A stretch of 64,000 nt of DNA from Ignavibacteriaceae bacterium (lineage in GTDB: Bacteria; Bacteroidota; Ignavibacteria; Ignavibacteriales; Ignavibacteriaceae), in assembly GCA_013360295.1 (NCBI GenBank), contig JABWCL010000012.1:1-64000 (forward strand), in the 5' to 3' direction. A model generated the notes under the pieces. That model did not search any database, was not told where the DNA came from, and saw only the letters and a list, made by a program, of their open reading frames with translations. Positions within the stretch are counted from its first letter, which is position 1; every line of letters starts with the position of its first letter. Positions 55,996-64,000 of the stretch are shown here, in pieces. The translations under genes were made by a program, and so were the position numbers.

Positions 55996-56044
55996 GACAC
56001 CTTGCTAAGAACAGCAAAACACCCAGTATTGTGTGATTGCCGTC

Positions 56045-57598
56045 TCATATCTTCACTCTTTTCAGATTTTCTAATATCAATGCATTCAGCCGCGCTTCTT
56101 CTTTTAACTGCTCTTCAAACTCAGCCTTCAAAGCTGTGAACCGTTCCTTAAAATCGAAATCATCTTCCTCGTCGGGCAGGCCGACATACCTGCCGGGAGT
56201 GAGCACATAATCGAGTTCCCGTACCCGTTCAATATGAGTCGAGTTACAGAATCCCTTAATATCTTCATATTTCCCCTTCGCGGCTGTCGAGGTACGCCAC
56301 TTGTGATAGGTGGAAGCTATTTTCTGAATATCATCAGAGGAAAGCTCTTTAGTCCGGCGATTGATAAGCCTCCCTTCGTTCCGGGCGTCAATGAATAATA
56401 TTTCGTCTGTCCGGTTTCTCTCTTTACCGTTGGCTTTATTCCGGGAGAGGAACCAGAGGCAGGCGGGTATCTGTGTATTAAGAAACAGTTTTGCCGGAAG
56501 GTTTACTACGCAATCAACAAGCCGCGCTTCAATCAATGCTTTCCGTATTTCACCCTCACCGGAACTTTTAGATGTGAGAGAGCCTTTCGCAAGGACGAAG
56601 CCGGCGGTGCCTGTCGGGCTTAAGTGATAAACGAAATGCTGTATCCACGCGTAGTTCGCGTTTCCTGCGGGAGGACTACCGAATTTCCATCTGCCGTCTT
56701 TACGAAGCTGATCCCCTGACCAGTCGCTGTCGTTGAACGGAGGATTCGCAATTACAAAATCAGCTTTCAGGTCTTTATGCGCGTCGTTGAGGAAAGAGCC
56801 TTCATTGTTCCATCTGATCTGAGAACTGTCTATGCCGCGGATTGCAAGATTCATTTTAGCGAGGCGCCAGGTGGTTTGGTTGCTCTCCTGTCCGTATATG
56901 GAGATATCGTTGATCTTTCCTTTATGCTGAGCAACAAATTTTTCCGACTGCACAAACATACCGCCGGAACCGCAGCAGGGATCGAAGACACGTCCTTTAT
57001 ATGGTTCAAGCATTTCAACAAGAAGTTCAACTACGCTCCGTGGAGTATAGAACTGTCCCCCTTTCTTTCCCTCCGCCAGCGCAAACTCGCCGAGGAAATA
57101 TTCAAACACGTGTCCTAGCACATCAGCGCTGCGTGCCTTGGCATCGCCAAGAGCTATATTGCTGATCAGGTCAATCAGCCCGCCGAGATTAGTGGGGTCT
57201 AAATTTCCGCGCGCGAAAACTTTTGGCAATACGTCTTTAAGAGAAGGGTTATCTTTTTCGATGGCATCCATAGCGGAATCAACTATCTTGCCGATAGCCG
57301 GGAGTTTAGCTTTTGATTGGAGGTAACTCCAGCGTGCGGTTTCGGGAACGAAGAAAACATTTTCCGCTTTGTATTCGTCTTTATCTTCGGGGTCAGCGCC
57401 GGCATAATCGCCTTCGCCGTTTATCAGCTTCGTGTGCAGGTCTTCAAACGCGTCGGAAATATATTTTAGAAAAATTAATCCGAGTACAACGTGTTTATAT
57501 TCCGCCGCGTCAATATTCTTTCTGAGCTTGTCGGCGGATTTCCAAAGCTGTTTTTCAATTGGTTCTTCAGTCTTACCGTTTTCTTTTTTCTTTGCCAT
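56045..57598 (-). CDS. hsdM: type I restriction-modification methyltransferase subunit M
   Basis: A 517-residue N6-adenine methylase. The N-terminal helical domain contains [20 protein letters not shown]. The SAM-binding motif I is [14 protein letters not shown] and the catalytic motif IV is [10 protein letters not shown]. It modifies the HsdS-defined site with HsdS and joins HsdR for restriction. First gene of hsdM-hsdS-hsdR on the minus strand, but an unusually long 259-bp gap rich in dyads separates it from hsdS. Intact. Confidence 0.96.
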   Translation of the reverse strand: MAKKKENGKTEEPIEKQLWKSADKLRKNIDAAEYKHVVLGLIFLKYISDAFEDLHTKLINGEGDYAGADPEDKDEYKAENVFFVPETARWSYLQSKAKLPAIGKIVDSAMDAIEKDNPSLKDVLPKVFARGNLDPTNLGGLIDLISNIALGDAKARSADVLGHVFEYFLGEFALAEGKKGGQFYTPRSVVELLVEMLEPYKGRVFDPCCGSGGMFVQSEKFVAQHKGKINDISIYGQESNQTTWRLAKMNLAIRGIDSSQIRWNNEGSFLNDAHKDLKADFVIANPPFNDSDWSGDQLRKDGRWKFGSPPAGNANYAWIQHFVYHLSPTGTAGFVLAKGSLTSKSSGEGEIRKALIEARLVDCVVNLPAKLFLNTQIPACLWFLSRNKANGKERNRTDEILFIDARNEGRLINRRTKELSSDDIQKIASTYHKWRTSTAAKGKYEDIKGFCNSTHIERVRELDYVLTPGRYVGLPDEEDDFDFKERFTALKAEFEEQLKEEARLNALILENLKRVKI

Positions 57599-57983
57599 TG
57601 CTTATTAATTTAATTACGAGTACAAAACACTCTCTATTGCCTTCACAGTATCGTCAGGTATTCCCGTTACGTATTTACATCCCTAAAATTAAAGTTTCTC
57701 CCTCTTAAGTGCAACAAATATTTTTGAAAAGCGGATTATATTTCGGGGTGAAGGCCGGAAGGTAAAATCACTGATGTTATGAAGAAACCGGTTTTTGAGC
57801 TCCGGAGAGCGGAGATATCAGAAGCCTGCCTCCAATGATTACTCAACCTCAGAGATAAACAAGAAATCTCAAATTATACTGCATAGAAATCCGTCAGTTA
57901 AATACTATTTAATTTTGAAAATACCGCGGGTTTTATATAAGTTTTAATGTCAAATTATTTTTAATAGTATAAGGATCTCGTAA
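57599..57983. other. 385-bp divergent non-coding stretch
   Basis: AT-rich gap between hsdM (minus) and a lipoprotein gene (plus). It must hold both promoters, but no confident element was found beyond the ribosome site AAGGA at about 57970. Confidence 0.5.
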
Positions 57984-58724
57984 ATGGATACTAGTACTCG
58001 TGAAATACAAAGATCATATAGATTAAGCCACACATTATTATTATTCTTAATTTTTTCCTCCTTTTACCTGTTCAGCGGATGCTTTATGAATTACAATATT
58101 GCTGATAATGGTGAGGTTACCACAAAGTCAGGGGATGCTGAAGTTATTATACCTAAAGATATGAAGATCAATTCTGTTGACGGTAAAGAAACCTGGGCAA
58201 TTAGAAGCATTAATATTCCTCTCGGAGTCCACACCATTGAATATAGCAATTATGAAGTTGATAGGAGCGAATTCATAAATTATCGTGAGGGCCTTATTTC
58301 ACAAGGTTATAAGTATAATGCTCAGAAAGATGAATTTGTCAAGGTTGATGAGAACGGAAGGATGGTGGTTCTTCGCGGAATATCTGGATCACAATATCCA
58401 AAGTGGGTAAAGAAGAGACCTGTTGAGTTTAACTTTCAAACAAATAGTGTTTATGGACTAAGAGGCGGAAAGTTATATCTTCTCAGCAACCGGGATATCA
58501 GGAATGAATCTCAAAAAGGAATGTATATAGGATTGCTGGCGGGTATGATTGGCGGCCTTGTCATTGCGGGTATTAATGCCTCTGATGAACAGGAGGAAAT
58601 TCAGAAAAAAACCGGTGAATGGGTAGAGCAAAAAATCAAGTGGAGTACAATGTTTTATATCACGGTTGCCGGAACCGGATTAGGTTATGGACTCGGTTAC
58701 CTTTACCGCTACTGGGATTTTTGA
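57984..58724 (+). CDS. hypothetical lipoprotein
   Basis: A 246-residue protein with lipobox LFSGC (Cys33) after a hydrophobic leader. Residues 35-180 are soluble and partly beta (DAEVIIPKDMKINSVDGKE). Near the C-terminus, two glycine-rich hydrophobic segments (GLLAGMIGGLVIAGI and AGTGLGYGLGYLY) could insert in a membrane. AAGGA lies nine bases before the ATG. No family recognised. AT-rich like the rest of this part of the island. Confidence 0.7.
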   Translation: MDTSTREIQRSYRLSHTLLLFLIFSSFYLFSGCFMNYNIADNGEVTTKSGDAEVIIPKDMKINSVDGKETWAIRSINIPLGVHTIEYSNYEVDRSEFINYREGLISQGYKYNAQKDEFVKVDENGRMVVLRGISGSQYPKWVKKRPVEFNFQTNSVYGLRGGKLYLLSNRDIRNESQKGMYIGLLAGMIGGLVIAGINASDEQEEIQKKTGEWVEQKIKWSTMFYITVAGTGLGYGLGYLYRYWDF

Positions 58725-58851
58725 TAGCGCGGTTTAGCTCCTTTAATCCTGAATCTAAGATTAAGTTCTGCTTACTTCAAATAAGTTGTAAATTAAATTT
58801 GTTTCAATTTATATCTAATTATTGTATCACATACAGAAAAGGAACGGTATT

Positions 58852-59586
58852 ATGCTGAAAAGACTTACAGCACTGTTTTTGTTAATAATTTTTATCTCCG
58901 GCTGTACGGAGGATGACAGCAATCCAGTGGGTGATTTGACTTCACTTGACGGTACCTGGAAGACAAACGGCGTTTTTGAATATGTGCCAAACCGCGGGGT
59001 GGAGTGGACCTGGATTTTCTCGAACGGCAGTTATGAGCGCTCCGGGCAGGAATACAGAAGAGATACTATTACCAACAACTGGGCGAAACAGGGTCAAATC
59101 GAGAATGAACGCGGTACTTTTATAGCCGAGAACAATTTTATAAGGATGACTTCTCAAAACGGATCTATGGGAGACGACGGAATGATCTGGCATTATAATC
59201 TTGATGGCAGAAAATTAACTTTAAACAGCGCCTGGGACATTGGAGGAATATTTAACGGGAGTTCAGACTTATTGACGGGAAGTACTTGGACAATTAATTA
59301 TTCCGATTACGATTCCGTTTCGAATACATTTAACACCAGACAACGGCAATTAATATTCAACACTGATTTAACCGGCAGTGAAATCTACAAGTATATTCAA
59401 AGTAATTATTCTGACACCACTTCTTTTACATACACGATAAGCGGCAATGAGTTGACATTTTTCTTTGAATTTGGCAATATGTATAAAGGTATTTATAAGA
59501 TAGCAGATAAGAAATTATACCTCTATGGCAAACCAGGAACCAGCACTAATGACGACTATTGGCAGTTTGATTTATTCAAGCAGTAA
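58852..59586 (+). CDS. hypothetical lipoprotein, lipocalin-like
   Basis: A 244-residue lipoprotein starting at MLKRLTALFL with lipobox ISGC (Cys18). The body repeats strand patterns LDGTWKTNGVFEY and LTGSTWTINYSDY with closing strands ELTFFFEF and KLYLYGKP, suggestive of a lipocalin-like barrel. AAAGGAA with 8-bp spacing fixes the start at 58852; an ATG at 58822 would precede the ribosome site. It lies 127 bp after the previous lipoprotein and may be co-transcribed. Function unknown. Confidence 0.7.
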   Translation: MLKRLTALFLLIIFISGCTEDDSNPVGDLTSLDGTWKTNGVFEYVPNRGVEWTWIFSNGSYERSGQEYRRDTITNNWAKQGQIENERGTFIAENNFIRMTSQNGSMGDDGMIWHYNLDGRKLTLNSAWDIGGIFNGSSDLLTGSTWTINYSDYDSVSNTFNTRQRQLIFNTDLTGSEIYKYIQSNYSDTTSFTYTISGNELTFFFEFGNMYKGIYKIADKKLYLYGKPGTSTNDDYWQFDLFKQ

Positions 59587-59968
59587 GCGCACGGATTATC
59601 ATTCATTTTCTGGCTGAAATTGTCTGGGCAATAGCTGAGAGGATAAAGTTTAGCTACCTTTGTGTAATTTTCCGGTTGTTTTATTTAGCACGTACTCGAA
59701 TTGCTGTTAAAGTTTTATGTTTGAGCTAATTGCCACGAAAATGAAAAATTGGACATCACAAATTGTGATCTCCAACAGAGTCCCAAAAGGGCTTGGGCAC
59801 TAACTTTTCGCTTTTATGGTAAAAGAGTATACTAAAGTACAAAGTTATATGTTAACCTATTTGGGAAGTGATTTTTATTTGGCATTTTACATAATATATT
59901 TTAGTCAGTTTTATCAAAATATTTCAAATTAATTCTATTTATCGTATAACTTAATTTTCAATTCATAA
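59587..59968. other. 382-bp non-coding stretch with a dyad
   Basis: Contains the perfect dyad ATCACAA-A-TTGTGAT at 59755-59769 and a Bacteroidota-style -7 element TACCTTTG at 59655-59662, with TTG 22 bp before it. Either could serve the XRE-ImmA gene that follows. The leader would be about 300 nt, which is long for that promoter. Confidence 0.4.
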
Positions 59969-61072
59969 GTGAACAGAGTAGAAATAAATATTAATCCTCT
60001 TGTACTTCGCTGGGCGAGGGAGGAGGCGGGTTATGAGATTTCCGAAATTGCAGATAGGTTGGATGTTGGTTCTGACCGTTATAAAATATGGGAAAAAGAG
60101 GGAAAAAGCATTCCTCTTGGAAAACTGCGAAAGCTTGCCGATACTTACAAAAGACAGCTCGCGGTATTTCTTTTGCCAGAAGTACCCAAAAAAATATCTA
60201 AGCCACAGGATTACCGCAGATTATCTCAGGCGGACAGGCGCCTATCCAGGAAGCCGCTCGAAGTAATCCGCGAAGTTAAGTATTTCAGAGAAACCGCTTA
60301 CGAACTGCACGGAGAAAACTACTGGGCCAGTCGTTACGAATGGCTTTCTGATCTGCGGAAGGATCATCCGGATATAGACTCTCTGACGGCAGATCTGAGA
60401 GAGCTATTGGATATATCACTTGAAGATCAAATAAGCTGGAAGAGCGACAGCGCCGCTTATAAAAATTGGCGGCAGGCAGTTGAGGATAAACTTGGAATTT
60501 TAGTATTCCAGTTCTCAATGCCGATGGAGGAGGTGCAGGGATTCTGTTTCACGGACGGCTATCCTTATGCAATTGTGACGAATTCTAACCACTCCTATAC
60601 CGGCAGGATATTTACTATCTTTCACGAGTTGGCGCATATCCTGAGGAATAATTCCGGTATATGCTTATACGAACAGGCAACGGAGCGTCAGGCGGAGGAA
60701 TGGGAATGTAATCTTTTCGCGGGAAAGTTTTTAGCTCCTGCTAATGCTATCGTAAAGAGTGAGCTTGAAGATGAAATTCGAGCTTTTTCCGCCCGACTGC
60801 ATATAAGCCGTGAAGTTTACCTGAGAAGATTAAAAGAGGAGCGGTTGATATCAGACACGAAATTCTTTAAAATGTTAAGTCAGGTTAAAGCAACTTATCC
60901 CGCAGATAAAAAGAAAAAGGGTTTTGTGAAACCGGAGGTAAAAAGCCGCGCTGAAAGGGGGGAAACATTTTTTAATATGGTTCTCGATGCGATGTCTGAA
61001 AACAGGATATCTTATTCAAGGGCATCCAGTGCTCTGAATCTTAACCTTAATGCGCTGCTTAATGAAGTCTGA
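59969..61072 (+). CDS. XRE-family regulator fused to ImmA/IrrE metallopeptidase
   Basis: A 367-residue fusion. Residues 8-65 are an XRE helix-turn-helix (LRWAREEAGYEISEIADRLD, KIWEKEGKSIPLGKL). Residues about 170-300 are the ImmA/IrrE (COG2856) domain with zinc motif HELAH at 219-223 and a downstream Glu-rich helix RQAEEWECNLFAGKFLAP supplying the third ligand. GTG start. Such proteins are often the antitoxin or derepressing protease of a pair; here the PIN-like gene overlaps its 3' end by 11 bp. Confidence 0.9.
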   Translation: MNRVEININPLVLRWAREEAGYEISEIADRLDVGSDRYKIWEKEGKSIPLGKLRKLADTYKRQLAVFLLPEVPKKISKPQDYRRLSQADRRLSRKPLEVIREVKYFRETAYELHGENYWASRYEWLSDLRKDHPDIDSLTADLRELLDISLEDQISWKSDSAAYKNWRQAVEDKLGILVFQFSMPMEEVQGFCFTDGYPYAIVTNSNHSYTGRIFTIFHELAHILRNNSGICLYEQATERQAEEWECNLFAGKFLAPANAIVKSELEDEIRAFSARLHISREVYLRRLKEERLISDTKFFKMLSQVKATYPADKKKKGFVKPEVKSRAERGETFFNMVLDAMSENRISYSRASSALNLNLNALLNEV

Positions 61073-61586
61073 CAAGAATATCTATTTCATTGACAGCAGC
61101 GCGCTTATTACCATAAATCGGTTTTATCCTAAAAACATATTTCCCGATTTGTGGGAACAGATCGAAGATCTGTTTAAGAAGAAGCGAATGTTTTCACATC
61201 AGTTGGTGTATAACGAAATAGTTAATGATAAAACGCCTAAAGATGAAATTGGTAAATTGATAGCGCGTCATCATTCGGCATTTTACCCGATTACAAATAA
61301 ACAGGGGCAGCTGGCGGTTAAAATACTCGCTACATTTCCAAGACTAATTGATCCCCGCGCGAAAAAAGACGAAGCTGATCCATGGATAATTGCACTTGTA
61401 TTAGAGAAGATGGAAGATGAAGATATTTTTGGGGATGCTTCAGACTTTGTTGTTGTCAGCTCCGAGAGTGAAAAAAGTGAAACAAAAATACCCGCTGTGT
61501 GTAAACACTTCAAAGTCAGGCATCTGAATTTATTTCAATTCTACGCAGAAAACGGATGGGAGTTTTCTATGAAGAGAAGAAGCTAA
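61062..61586 (+). CDS. PIN-like nuclease domain protein, DUF4411 type (putative toxin)
   Basis: A 174-residue protein starting MKSDKNIYFIDSSALI, with an acidic residue at Asp11, Glu in VYNEIVNDK and the cluster KKDEADPWIIALVLE, the spaced acidic residues of a PIN-like RNase. DUF4411 proteins are known partners of COG2856 regulators and are proposed toxins. The ATG at 61062 overlaps the upstream stop by 11 bp; an ATG at 61050 adds only four residues. Confidence 0.82.
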   Translation: MKSDKNIYFIDSSALITINRFYPKNIFPDLWEQIEDLFKKKRMFSHQLVYNEIVNDKTPKDEIGKLIARHHSAFYPITNKQGQLAVKILATFPRLIDPRAKKDEADPWIIALVLEKMEDEDIFGDASDFVVVSSESEKSETKIPAVCKHFKVRHLNLFQFYAENGWEFSMKRRS

Positions 61587-61631
61587 CATCCAAGTAAAAT
61601 CGCTTAATCCTTAAAACATTTTATTCCTCAT

Positions 61632-61693
61632 TCGTACCACCGTTTGGGACGACATTTTGAAGTCGTACCAAAAATCGTTGAAATTTGGTACGA
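61632..61693. promoter_or_regulatory. paired TCGTACCA inverted repeats
   Basis: Two dyads in a row: TCGTACCA/TGGGACGA (61632-61652) and TCGTACCAAA/TTTGGTACGA (61663-61672 and 61684-61693, 11-bp spacer). They lie 45 bp after the PIN-like gene stop. This is too AT-rich and loosely spaced for a terminator; operator-like. Confidence 0.45.
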
Positions 61694-61809
61694 TAGAAAT
61701 CCGGCTTTATTCGTGGTTTTTACTGCGATGATATGGAGATCAGATAGAATATTTTATCCATTTAGCTCCGGAATGTTGGTGAAGAGCTTAAACAGCTCAG
61801 GTGGCTTCA

Positions 61810-61919
61810 TATATAAATTTATTGAATTTTTGTACACGAGAATGGATATATGTATAAAATTTTCAATTTTCTATGCACGAAAACAGCCTCCTGTATAGCA
61901 TTTCCCTTTTTTTATACAT
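61810..61919. repeat. three 28-nt TGTATA...TATACA dyads with 41-nt period
   Basis: Copies at 61810-61837, 61851-61878 and 61892-61919, each followed by a 13-nt spacer (GA-rich start). The ends read TATATA...TGTACA, TGTATA...TATGCA and TGTATA...TATACA. Same unit length and period as the pair at 55927-55995. No open frame covers them meaningfully. Confidence 0.7.
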
Positions 61920-61966
61920 ATCAACCAAACTCACATCCGTCTCCTCCAAGCAAAACAATTTTATGG

Positions 61967-62460
61967 CTGACCACGGATTTTTAGTTAAGAGGATATGCCA
62001 GGTAGCTTTCAAAAACCTTTCGTTAGATGAATTTCCATCTCATTAAAAATTCTTTGCGGTCTTTGCGTCAACTTGGCGTCTTTGCGTGGGAGCGGCGTTC
62101 TTTAGGCTAAGCTTGAACGATTGCGGAGTACCGGTTCATTAACCAGATAATGCCATCCCCTGGGGGATTCGGGGATGCGTATGGATTGATGGTTATAATA
62201 ATGCCATCCCTTCGGGATTATGGGGTTGGTGGTGAGTGCGAGGGTTATAATAATATCATCCCTCCGGGATTCGGGGATGCGTATGGATTGGTGGTCATCA
62301 TAATGCCATCCCCTGGGGGATTCGGCGGTTGGTGGTGGGTGCGAGGGTTATAGTAATGTCATCCATTCGGAATTTTGAAAAGCGCGTGGATATCGTAACC
62401 GGTTTATCTCCTCCTGTTTTTCTTTACTGCCTTACAATCAAAATAGGATCACAGATGACG
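61967..62460. repeat. long direct repeat, right copy (flanks accessory island)
   Basis: The same element as 50837-51226, same orientation, longer because the internal 51-53 bp unit is present in about four full copies plus one partial (62147-62380) instead of one plus one. Each unit carries a CATCCC...GGGATT hairpin. Shared blocks include GCGGAGTACCGGTTCATTAA and GCGTGGATATCGTAACCGGT. The last part (ATCACAGATGAC) matches the bounding repeat of the left copy in degenerate form. Confidence 0.88.
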
Positions 62461-62544
62461 AGGATTCTGATGGATGACCGCAGATTTTTTATCCGATTTT
62501 CCAAAAAAAAGTTTAATTTTTGATTCATAGTTTTTAATTCTTAG

Positions 62545-63435
62545 TTGGAAAATTTGTTCAGGATAATTTCGTTTTATAAATATACCCCGATTGACGAGCC
62601 AGCCGCGTTTTGCGAGAGCCACCTTCAATACTGCCTTGAGCACGGGCTGAAGGGCAAAGTATATGTGGCTTCTGAAGGGATCAACGGCACCATTACCGCG
62701 GAAGATGAAAAGGTGCAGGAGTATAAATCCTACCTCACTTCCCTCCCCGGGTTTGACGGTATTGTCTTTAAGGAAGATACCTGGCATAAACTCCCCTATG
62801 ATAAGATGTTCGTGCGGCTGAAGAAGGAACTCGTCAACCTTGGTGTGCCCGGAATTGATCCCGCCGAAGGAGGTAAGAGGTTATCGCCGGAGGGGCTGAA
62901 GCAGTTTTATGATGAGAAGAAGGATTTTATTATCATTGATACCCGCAACGGCTATGAAAGTGAACTCGGGCATTTTAAAGGCGCGGTTACTCCAAATATT
63001 GTGCACTTCAGGGACTTTCCGGCATATATTGACTCCCTCGAAGAGTATAAGAATAAGACGGTCATCACCTACTGCACGGGCGGGATCAGGTGCGAGAAGG
63101 CTTCGGCGCTGCTGATCAAAATGGGATTCAGGGATGTTTACCAGCTTGACGGCGGCATAATATCCTATATTCAGAAATACCCCGACACTTACTGGGAAGG
63201 CGGGATGTTTGTTTTTGATAACCGTAAGGTTGTTAATACAAACACAAAGGAAGAACTGAAATACACAGCGCGCTGCCATCACTGCGGCGCGCCCACCGAC
63301 TATTTCATTAACTGTCATAACCTTAGCTGCGATAAGATCATTAACATCTGCCACAACTGCAAGGTGGCTTATAATTACTCCTGCTCGGAAGAGTGCGCGA
63401 ACGCGCCGGAGCGGAGGACAAAAATTTATGAGTGA
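62545..63435 (+). CDS. trhO: tRNA uridine(34) hydroxylase (TrhO/YceA, rhodanese-like)
   Basis: A 296-residue protein that forms 5-hydroxyuridine at tRNA position 34. The N-terminal acylphosphatase-like domain includes VYVASEGINGTITAED. The rhodanese domain has the catalytic Cys177 in TYCTGGIRCEKA. The C-terminal cysteine-rich zinc region is CHHCG...CHNCKVAYNYSCSEEC. Length is within the bacterial range. The start is TTG at 62545, the only start codon before the conserved FRIISFYKYTPI. It overlaps no neighbour; the membrane protein begins 11 bp later. Confidence 0.93.
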   Translation: MENLFRIISFYKYTPIDEPAAFCESHLQYCLEHGLKGKVYVASEGINGTITAEDEKVQEYKSYLTSLPGFDGIVFKEDTWHKLPYDKMFVRLKKELVNLGVPGIDPAEGGKRLSPEGLKQFYDEKKDFIIIDTRNGYESELGHFKGAVTPNIVHFRDFPAYIDSLEEYKNKTVITYCTGGIRCEKASALLIKMGFRDVYQLDGGIISYIQKYPDTYWEGGMFVFDNRKVVNTNTKEELKYTARCHHCGAPTDYFINCHNLSCDKIINICHNCKVAYNYSCSEECANAPERRTKIYE

Positions 63436-63446
63436 AAGGAATTTTT

Positions 63447-63956
63447 ATGTTTGAAGGATATCAGCGCGTATCCCGGTTCGATGGATTCAAAAGATGGATC
63501 CCCTCACTGATTCTCATCCCGGTCTGCTTCTTCTTCCTCTCCTACTATCCGGAGTATACTTACGTTGATTATTTCCATTATGTTGTCCACGTGGCGGGTG
63601 AAACTATCTTCGGGCTTCTCGGAGACACCGCCGCGCTCTTCGGCGGAACGGTTACACAGCTGATGATACCAGTGCTGCTGATAATATTTTTCTATGTCAA
63701 TTACCTGCGCAAATGGCTGCAGTTCGCGCTCTTTCTTATGGGGCATACGTTCCTTAATATCGGCGCGTATGCTTCCGACGCGGCAGCGATGAAGATAGAA
63801 CTTTTCGGCCCGCCGGAGGTAAACCACGACTGGAATAAACTTCTCACTCAGTACGATATGATGAGCTATATGGGGGATATATCAATGTTCTTTTTTGTAA
63901 TGGCAGTGATAGCGTTCCTGGCGGCGATCCTCACCCCCAGGCTGGTCGCGCACTAA
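63447..63956 (+). CDS. membrane protein resembling M50-type peptidases, zinc motif lost
   Basis: A 169-residue protein with four hydrophobic segments. The stretch HYVVHVAGETIFGLLGD, then FGGTVTQLMIPVLL, IGAYASDAAAMKIELFGP and NHDWNKLL, matches the plan of M50-like membrane proteins that carry HExGH, GG..QL..P, a YxxDA motif and HDWN. Here HExGH has become HVAGE, so the metalloprotease site is probably dead. The start at 63447 has AAAGGA seven bases upstream; a GTG at 63432 overlapping trhO is less likely. Family call from memory. Confidence 0.55.
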   Translation: MFEGYQRVSRFDGFKRWIPSLILIPVCFFFLSYYPEYTYVDYFHYVVHVAGETIFGLLGDTAALFGGTVTQLMIPVLLIIFFYVNYLRKWLQFALFLMGHTFLNIGAYASDAAAMKIELFGPPEVNHDWNKLLTQYDMMSYMGDISMFFFVMAVIAFLAAILTPRLVAH

Positions 63957-64000
63957 ACAAGAGATTAAAGGATATTAATCCGTTTAAATAAGGCGTCTTT

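Noticed and set aside
59755-59769. CRP-type site
   Set aside because: The symmetry is TCACA-N-TGTGA, the reverse of the CRP consensus TGTGA-N6-TCACA.
55927-61919. CRISPR array made of the 28-nt units
   Set aside because: Only two and three degenerate copies, 13-nt spacers too short, no cas genes; dyad symmetry and helical spacing fit operators better.
62150-62353. 67-residue open frame rich in MPSPGGFGDAYG-type repeats
   Set aside because: Translation of the tandem 51-53 bp DNA units; periodicity comes from the repeat, not from a protein.

Overview
The window looks like chromosome from a free-living member of the Bacteroidota/Chlorobiota group, most probably class Ignavibacteria. Eight proteins end in the same type IX secretion (T9SS) sorting domain, with a QNYPNPFNP-type start, a KVYDLLGxEV core and a terminal KKxxLxK. 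There are also many lipoproteins, a four-subunit 2-oxoglutarate:ferredoxin oxidoreductase, and few strong Shine-Dalgarno sites. This assignment is inferred from protein style only. I saw no rRNA, tRNA, cas genes or transposase.

Layout. 94-5342 (minus): a small unknown protein, an omega-amidase-like nitrilase, carB and carA. 5446-6189: a decayed zeta-toxin/antitoxin pair. 6243-8744 (plus): a T9SS-secreted GxGYxYP-like protein and a thioesterase. 8800-20160 (minus): eleven co-directional genes that read as a phosphate-acquisition cluster. They comprise two CYTH-type proteins, an SLC13 permease, a DUF47 regulator, a Pit transporter, an OprO/OprP-type porin, three lamin-tail-domain surface proteins and a beta-propeller lipoprotein. 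20452-24171 (plus, divergent): a PhnD-like binding protein, a histidine kinase and an NtrC-type sigma-54 activator. The 276-bp divergent gap holds a perfect 20-nt inverted repeat, with a -24/-12-like sequence about 80 bp away on each side. I propose that this three-gene signalling module controls the phosphate cluster.

24993-35329: T9SS cargo proteins (Ycf48/BNR propellers, an Omp28-like thioredoxin/PKD protein) and a stand-alone histidine kinase. The three plus-strand cargo genes each end at nearly the same CTCCGG...CCGGAG terminator. 35666-46614: nitroreductase, membrane protein, small HTH protein, ABC-F ATPase (with a decayed partial second copy at 36712-36902), GH3 glycosidase, methyltransferase, TPR histidine kinase and an AlaX-type editing protein. 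46630-49332: the korDABC operon. 49635-50723: a cNMP-binding protein and a lipoprotein MsrA.

50837-62460: a roughly 10.7 kb accessory island bounded by two long direct repeats. It carries a complete type I restriction-modification system (hsdM, hsdS, hsdR), two unknown lipoproteins and an XRE-ImmA/IrrE plus PIN-like (DUF4411-type) pair. Two small arrays of a 28-nt TGTATA...TATACA dyad lie in the island, both with exactly 41-nt spacing (about four helical turns). One sits between hsdM and hsdS, the other next to the right-hand repeat. 62545-63956: a TrhO tRNA hydroxylase and a membrane protein that looks like an M50-type family member with a degenerate zinc motif.
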